Positions 25,001 to 34,000 of a DNA stretch of 36,886 nt are shown in pieces. The notes under the pieces are model-generated. The model worked only from the letters and a program-made list of their open reading frames with translations, had not been told where the DNA came from and ran no database searches. A program made the translations under genes and the position numbers. Each line of letters begins with the position of its first letter. Position 1 is the stretch's first letter. The stretch comes from Candidatus Poribacteria bacterium (GTDB lineage: Bacteria > Abyssobacteria > SURF-5). The stretch lies in the NCBI GenBank assembly GCA_016215705.1, contig JACRIR010000236.1, positions 1-36,886 of the forward strand. The letters are read 5' to 3'.

Positions 25001-28000
25001 CCTTGCGCGGACGGCGTGACCGCAAATTGCGACGATAACTGCTTCGACCTCGCGAATCCGTTGCAGGAAGACTCCGATGCAGACCTCGCAGGAAACGCTT
25101 GTGATAATTGCCCTGCAATTTCCAATGCCAATCAGGCTGACGGCGACGTAGACGATGTTGGCGACGTTTGCGACAACTGCTCCGCGGTCTCCAATCCGAA
25201 CCAGGCCAATTTCGATGGCGATTCGATGGGTGACGCCTGCGACCCGGACATCGACGGCGACGGACTGACGAACGAGTTTGACTCGGATATCGACGGCGAC
25301 GGAGCGCTCAACCTCGAAGACGCTTTCCCATACGATTCGTCCGAATGGGCCGACAACGATAACGACGGCGTCGGTGATAATGCCGACCCGGACGACGACA
25401 ATGACAACGTCGCCGATATTGTCGACATCTGCCCGTTTGATCCCGCCAACGACATTGACGGCGACGGCCTCTGTGGCGATGTAGACAATTGTCCATCTGT
25501 CAATAATGCCGACCAAGCCGACAGTGATAGCGACGGCATCGGCGACGCCTGTGATTCCTGTAACGACATCGATGGAGATGGAGTGTGCGATGTTGTCGAC
25601 AATTGTCCGTCAGTCGCCAATTCTGATCAAGCGGATACAGATGGTGATGGTGTAGGTAATGCGTGTGAAGCGGCCGCCATTGAGCTAATATACGTTTTCC
25701 AAAGAGAGTGGGGCAGCCTTGGCTCCGGCCCCGGTCAGTTTGGCAGTGATTTGGGGCCGCGTGGAATTGCCGTTGATGAGGCCGGCAACGTCTACGTTGC
25801 GGATTACGGAAATCAACGCATTCAGAAGTTCTCAAGATGCGGCGCCTACTTGGGTGAATGGTCAACAGGTTACTTGGCCCAAATTTATTATTATGAAGGC
25901 TATCTCTATTGCCTGTACCCGCCTGGCGGAATCAAGAAATACGATACAAACGGAAACCTCATTTGGAACGTCCCTGTTTCTATCCCATCGTGGTCGGCTG
26001 GAATGACCATGGATAGCGACCACAATCTGCAGATTTCTATTGCGATTGATCGCAAAGTCGTTAAATACGACCTCAATGGCGCCTATCTTGGCGAATACCC
26101 TGCCACCAATGCCAACTACGACTATGCCGACAACAGGATTCACGCGTCTCCGGACGGCTACATATATATCAGAATAGGCGGCGAAGGCGGGGATATCAAG
26201 AGATATACGAACGCGGGAGTCGATACCGGCTGGAGTCGCGATATAGGGCTGGAGGATTTCCTCTATATTGACTCTTCCGGCAATTTCTACACCGGTTTGA
26301 ATGGGGTAGTGAATAAATACGATTCCAATTGGAATCTCTTGGCAACAGTCGGGTCCGGCGTTGGTTCGGGTCCCGGACAATTCGGCGCAACGTTCGGTCA
26401 AATGACAGAAGATTCCATTGGGAACCTGTACTTCTCCGACGGGCCGAATTACCGAATCGAGGTATTCGCCTCGGAGTGGCAGGGAACTTTCGGCGGTGCC
26501 CAAGAAGACGCAGCCTATGGCGCTGCGCCGACAGATGACGGCGGTTACGTCATTATTGGAGAAACCACTTCCTATGGCGCCGGTTCATATGACATATTGA
26601 TGATCAAGACTGACGCTGATGGAAATACGCAATGGTCGAAGACATTCGGCGGAACCGGCATCGAGAATGGCTTCAGTGTCGAGCAGACAGCCGACGGTGG
26701 CTATATTGTCGCTGGATTGACGACTTCTTTCGGCGCAGGATCATATGATGCATGGCTGATCAAGACCGATGGCAGCGGCGCTGAAGAATGGAGTAGAACC
26801 TTTGGTGGAGGTGGTTGGGACGAAGGGTATTCGGCCCAACAGACATCCGATGGCGGATACCTCATTCTGGGCCGCACAGATTCTTATGGCGCTGGGTCGC
26901 ACGATGCATGGCTGATCAAGACCGACCCAAGCGGGATCGAGGAGTGGAGCGAGACTTTCGGTGGCACAAACTGGGATGAGGCGCGCGACGTCAGGCAGAC
27001 GGGCGATGGCGGATATATCATCTCTGGATGGACGGAGTCTTTTGGAGCAGGTGGAAAAGACGCATGGCTTCTCAAGCTTGATGCCGACAGGAACTCGCAA
27101 TGGAGCAAGACCTTTGGCGGGTCTCTTTGGGATGCAGCAGGTGAAGTGCAATTGACTTCCACAGGCGGCTATATTACATGTGGATACACAGAATCCTACG
27201 GAAATTCAGGTTCGTATGACATATGGCTGATCGAAACCGACGCCATTGGGAATATGGTTTGGTCGCGGACATTTGGGGGCCCGGGCACCGAGCTCGGCGG
27301 TATGGTTCTAAAAACCGCTGACGGAGGCTATATTGTTGGCGGAGGCAGGGAACCCTACGGGTCGGCCGATGCCTTGTTGATAAAAACGGATGCCGCCGGA
27401 AACGAAGTTTGGAGCAGAGTCATAGGAGGAGCGGACTACGACACAATTCAAGACCTCATACAGGAAGGCAGCGAAAGCTATCTCGGCGTCGGTTGGACAC
27501 GTTCGTACGGCGCTGGGCTCTCGGACATTTGGCTCCTCAAGGTTAATCTGAATGAAGACAGTGATCTGGATGGCATATGTGGCGAGGTGGATAATTGCCC
27601 GTTTATTGCCAATATCGATCAATTTGATCTTGACAGCGACGGTTTGGGCGATGAGTGCGACAACTGCCCCAATACGGCCAATTCCGATCAGGCCGACATG
27701 GACAGCGACGGAATGGGTGACGTGTGCGATGACGACACGGATGGCGACCATTGTCCGAACGTCGCTACTGAGATAATGCCGGGGATAATGGTTCCTGCTG
27801 ATCCGAACCCCAACGTGTTCAGCCCGGATACCGATGCAGACTATCTGGGAGACGATTGTGACAACTGTCCGAATGTGGTGAATCCGGGTTGGGCTGATAC
27901 CGATACAGACGGCCTTGGCGATTCGTGCGACAACTGTCCCAATGCGGCGAATGCGGACCAGTCCGACATCGACGGCGACGGGATGGGTGACGTGTGCGAT

Positions 28001-31000
28001 GACGACACGGATGGCGACCATTGTCCGAACGTCGCTACTGAGATAATGCCGGGGATGATGGTTCCTGCTGATCCGAACCCCAACGTGTTCAGTCCGGATA
28101 CCGATGCAGACTATCTGGGAGACGACTGTGACAACTGTCCGAACGTGATGAATCCGGGTTGGGCTGACACCGATACAGACGGCCTTGGCGATTCGTGCGA
28201 CAACTGCCCGAGTGCGGCGAATGCGGACCAGTCCGACATCGACGGCGACGGGATGGGTGACGTGTGCGATGACGACACCGACGGCGACCATTGTCCGAAC
28301 GTCGCTACTGAGATAATGCCCGGGATGATGGTTCCTGCTGATCCGAACCCCAATGTGTTCAGTCCGGATACCGATGCAGACTATCTGGGAGACGACTGTG
28401 ACAACTGTCCGAATGTGGTGAATCCGGGTTGGGCTGACACCGATACAGACGGCCTTGGCGATTCGTGTGACAACTGTCCCAACGCTGCAAACGCCGACCA
28501 GTCAGACACAGATGGTGACGGTACTGGCGACGCCTGTGATTTTGAAGGAGGTGACTTCCGTGACGATTTTGAAGATGGAGTTCTTTCGTCGACTTGGGGT
28601 CTGAATCCTGACGGCACACAAAGACCCATGTGGCTGTATGATTGGGTCGCGCCAGGAATCACAGTGACTGAGGAAGGCGGCGAAATACGATTCTCCGGCA
28701 CTCCATCTGTTTGGCAAGACGCACACTTGACCACCTTTGGCTTCGACGGCACAGGCTCTGTCGACGCTTCCGTCGATTTCAGAAGAGCAGATGGTGGCAC
28801 GAGTCCGTGTGTCAATCTGCTGATTGGGTCTCGTGTGCACGAACAAGACAGCGAGTCTCCCTTCCTCTTTGTTGGAGTGGCGCTGTGCGAAAGCGGATAC
28901 TACCGACTCTACAATACGATCACCGAATGGAATTCCATCTGGCTGCGGCCTGCTTTTGGAGATGAGCAGAATGTTTCCCACAGACTGAGGGTCACTTACG
29001 ATGGCGCAACGGAAACAGTGACCTACTATGTGGACGGAGTCTCTTACTATAGCGAAACCGTTCGTATGGGCAAGAAGCTGTGCGCCACTCTGCGCGTCGG
29101 CGGCGGCTACTCTTACCGTGACGTCCGGTTCGACAACTTCGTTTTGTTTGCGCAACGAGCGGTCCAGCCGCCCGTGGATTCCCTCGATGTCACACTCGGA
29201 GAAATCTCTGAGCTTGAACCGACCGAGCAAGATACCATTTTCTCGGCATGGTCACCCGACGGTAAGAAGGTTGCTTACCATGTCCGCAGCGCTACCAACT
29301 CGACTCTGTGGAACATCTGGGTGAAGGAGGTAAATTCGACAGCGCCGGCATATCCGCTCACCACGGACTCCGACAATGTCAAATACTACACCCACCTGTG
29401 CTGGACACCTGACGGCTCCGGCGTCATCTTCACATCAGGGTGGGGAAACGCTACAGATACCTATTTAAGAATCGCAAACTCGGACGGTTCCGGAACCCGT
29501 GAACTGCTCAGGGAGAACGGCGTCGCATATGCGTCTCCCGACGTGGCCAACGGTCCATTCGGGAGGCAGATGATCTTCACAAAGAACGCCAACCTCTATT
29601 CGATTGCCATTGAGGAGAATGGCGAGCTTGCCGCTCAACCGGGCGACGCAATCCAGTTGACAAATATTCCCAGCGCAGAAATCTACATGCCCCGGTGCTC
29701 GCATGACGGCGACAAGATCGCCTTCGTCCGCTACTTTGATTGGTCCGACAGCGATATCTACCTGCTGCAGGGAGCAAACGATATCCACTCGAATGCATCG
29801 CCTGTCGTTACTTCGTATTTTGACACGCGCATGCTGCCGGTGAGCGACAATGCAAACGTCGCAGGCACTCCCGCAGTTTCTCCGGACGGAAAGTATGTGT
29901 ACTTCACCGAAGATACGAGCGGGAACTACAACATCGACTATGACCTCTCGGGACAAACATGGGCGCTGAAATTCCCGCACACAAACTTCGACCTGTTCTA
30001 TGCGAACGTGGAATCCGGCGCTCCCGTCACCCCACGGCGGATAACCAGTGATTCCACAAACCAGGGTAATTTGAGCGCTTCTCCCGACGGCACAATGCTG
30101 GCGTTCATTGATGACAGCGACCGGGACGGCGACACTGAATTCGACGGAAACATGTATATCGGCACGCTGGTGAAATCGCAGGTTGTTCCGGCAGGAAACG
30201 AAGCGATCATCGAAGATGCGTCAGGCTGCACAATGACGATCCCAGCCGGCGCGCTGCCCGTTGAAACTGAAATAACGATTCAGACCCCGTTCCCTGGCGC
30301 CGAACCATCGGTAGACACTTTGCCGGATGAAACATTGCTCGTGCTTGCCCGTGAATTCGGGCCGCCCGGAACGACATTCACCGAGCCGATCACTATTGTG
30401 ATGACTTACACGGATGAGCAAGTTGAGGCTGAGGGCCTCATCGAGAGCACACTCCAAATCGCGGTCTATCGCAACGGAGCGTGGGAGCCAATCGGCGGAG
30501 TCGTTGACACATTAGGAAACACAGTGACTGCGCAAATTGACCATTTCAGTGTCTTTGGGCTATATGGTGAGTTCATAGACTGCAACAATAACGGCGTCCC
30601 CGATCCTACCGAACCCGATTCCGATGGCGACGGCCTGATTGACGGCTGCGACAACTGTCCAAACGCAGTCAATCCGGGACAGGAAGATTGCGACGGGAAT
30701 GGAATCGGCGACGCTTGCGACACCGTCAACCCGGCCGCAATCGACTCGGACTGCGACGGCGTGGACGACAACTGCAACGGCGTGACAGACGAAGGATATT
30801 CTCCAACCGCTACAATCTGCGGGACCGGCGAATGCGCTTCCACCGGCCAATTGCTCTGTGTTAGCGGCGCTCTGCAAGATACGTGTGTGTCCGGCTCGCC
30901 GACCGGCGCCGACGCAGATTGCGATGGATTGGACCAGAACTGCAATGGCGCGGCGGATGATGCCTATATCCCAATTCCGACATCGTGCGGAATAGGCGAA

Positions 31001-34000
31001 TGCGCGTCCACCGGTCAGATGATCTGCGTCGGCGGCGCATTGCAGGACACCTGCACTGTCGGTTCACCGACCGGCGCTGACGACGACTGCGACGGCCTCG
31101 ATCAGAACTGTAACGGTCTTGCCGATGATTCTTATGCTCCGACGCCGACAAGCTGTGGCACAGGTGAGTGCGCAGCGAGCGGCCAGATGATCTGCTCCAA
31201 TGGCAGCCTGCAGGACACGTGTGTCTCCGGAACTCCCACAGACGAAGTGTGTGATGGTTTGGATAACGATTGTGACGGTGTTGCGGATGATGGACTGGTT
31301 TCTACCCCCACGACTTGCGGAATAGGCGAGTGCGCGTCCACCGGCATCCGAAACTGCACGGGCGGACAATGGGTTGACACCTGTACACCAGGGTCTCCGA
31401 CCGGAACCGATAACGACTGCGACGGTCTCGACCAGAACTGCGACGGAACAGCGGATGATGGCTATGCTCCGACGCCCACAACCTGCGGAGTAGGCGCGTG
31501 CGCGTCCACTGGCCAAATGCTCTGCAGCGGCGGCAGCCTGCAAGACACGTGCGTCGCCGGAACCCCCACCGGCGAAATCTGCGACGGGCTTGACAACGAC
31601 TGCAATGGGAGCGTTGATGACGGCCTCGACGCTGATACGGACGGAGTCTCGGATTGCATCGACAATTGTCCGTCAATATGGAATGCGGGTCAATCTGACA
31701 TTGACTCCGACGGCGTCGGCGACGCGTGTGATACCGACACATTCTTTGATGACTTCAATGACCCAACGACGTATATGCCTCCTGTCAACCCGAACACCAG
31801 ATGGCGACAAATCGGGACTGCGTTTGGAACGTTCTCGACTGACGCGGGTTTCGGTGGAACCGGGTACTCGGCGCGAATGATTGATGCGGATTCAAGCTTC
31901 GATATGCCGGTGCTTGGGGCCGACAATGGACAATACTTCGATCTTTCGTCTGCAACCGTTCAGGCCCTGGTGCGCGCGAACAGCATCTACGGCAGCGGCA
32001 TCGTCGGATTCGGTGTAAACGATGACGCAGGCGAGGGTCTGTGTGGCGGTATCGCGGCGGGATTAGTGAATAGTATAAATACCGGCGGCGCCTGGGTCTT
32101 CGTGCTTTTCGACATCAACGATTACGATACCGCGCCGCATGGTATCGCCTTTATGCCGCTGGCGCCGTTTGGGATCAATCCATTCGAGTTCCATCAGATC
32201 AAGGTGGAGAGCCTGAACGGACAGGTCACGGCAACACTCGACGAAACATGGACATTGAGCGGCGCTCCTCGTCTGGCCATAGATGTTGCGGGCACGGGAA
32301 TCGGTCCCAACGATCTAGGCGATTTCTCGTTCGACAACTTCTCGATGAAAGGTCAGCCGGACAACCGCCATGCCGTGTTCAAGGACGTAGACATAGTCGA
32401 GGACACCCCTGCGGACGAAATCTTCCCGTCGTGGTCGCGCGACGGAAAGAAGATCGCCTACATTCAAGACGAGATGGACACTGGTTCGTGGAACGTGTGG
32501 GTCAAGCAGATTGATCCGCCGACGCCCGCGGTCAAGTGCACGCAGAATTCGGATAAGACTTTCATTTATGCGGTGCCGGCATTTAGCCCGGACTACAGCC
32601 ACGTAATCTTCACTGGATTCAACACCGACTACTCACGGCTCGAACTCAAGAGAGCCAATGCCGACGGCACGGGCGGAGTGGAAACAATTCTCACTGAAGT
32701 CGGCGCCAATTACTGGGGTTACGACATCAGTCCATCTTTGAACCTTCTTGTCGGCGCGAAAGAGTCGTCCTCCGGGACCATTTCAAACCTGTACTCCGTT
32801 CAAGTTACACCTGACGGGCTTCCTGTTGCCGGGACGTATAAGCCCCTCACCGAGTTCCCGGCCGGATCGCCTAGGGTTTACGACCCGCACTTCGACGCAA
32901 CGTGTGACCGCGTGGCCTTTATGAGTTACGTGAACCCGCCGACGGATACGGACCTTTACGTGCTCAACGGCGTGCAGGATATTTTGAGTGGAGTCACGAA
33001 TCCACCGACCTCCTATTCCGATTCCAGACTCACCCTTATCGCCACGGGCCCGAATGCTCAGGCAACCCCGCGATTCTCCGGAGACGGAACACTTGTCTAC
33101 TACTGCGAAGATGTCAACGGGACTTTCAATTACGACTATTTCGGTAATAATCCGGGACTCCCGTGGCTCACCTCATTGTCCGGCGCTCACTTTGAGATTT
33201 TCGCAGTCAATACTCAGAATCCGGCCGAAAGGATTAAACTCAATTACTATAGGCCGTACACTCAGGGAGTCCTGTCTGCTTCGCCGGATGGAACCATGCT
33301 CGTGTTCTCTTCCGACAAGCGCGAAGACGGCGACGGCGTCGTTGATGCCGACCTGTATGTTGTCACGCTGAAAGTGAAGGAGGAGATAGAGGCTTCGACG
33401 GGTGGACAAATTGTTGACGGCAGCGGTACGACTCTCGATATTCCGGGTGGCTCGGTATCCGAGGATACCGTTATATCCGTGGAGACTCCTCTCCCCGGCG
33501 CCATACCCTCTCCCGATACTCTGCCCGGCGGCATGCAGAATATCGCGCTCGCGCGAGTGGTCGAGGCGGAATCACCGACTGCGACCATTAATCCGAATAA
33601 TCCGCCAATACTTACAATTCATTACACGGAAGAGGAAATAGCAGGCCTGCATGAGCTTTCGTTGCGCATCTACGTATTCAACGAAGATACTCTGAGCTGG
33701 GAGGCAATCGGACAATGCCCCGACAATCCGGCTCAAGACTGCACCGTGATTGATCCTGTCGCGAATACTATCTCTGCGCCATTGCCGCACCTGTCTATGT
33801 TCGCCGTCAGCGGCGCAGTGGATACAGATGGCGACGGAATATTGGATGACGGCGATTACAGCAACGTGGTAGGCGACAACCCGTGCGCGGACGGCGTGAT
33901 CGCGAACTGTGACGATAACTGTTTTGACCTCGCAAACGCCGCGCAGGAAGACTCCGACGCAGACTTCATCGGTGACGGTTGTGACAATTGCCCGAATGCG

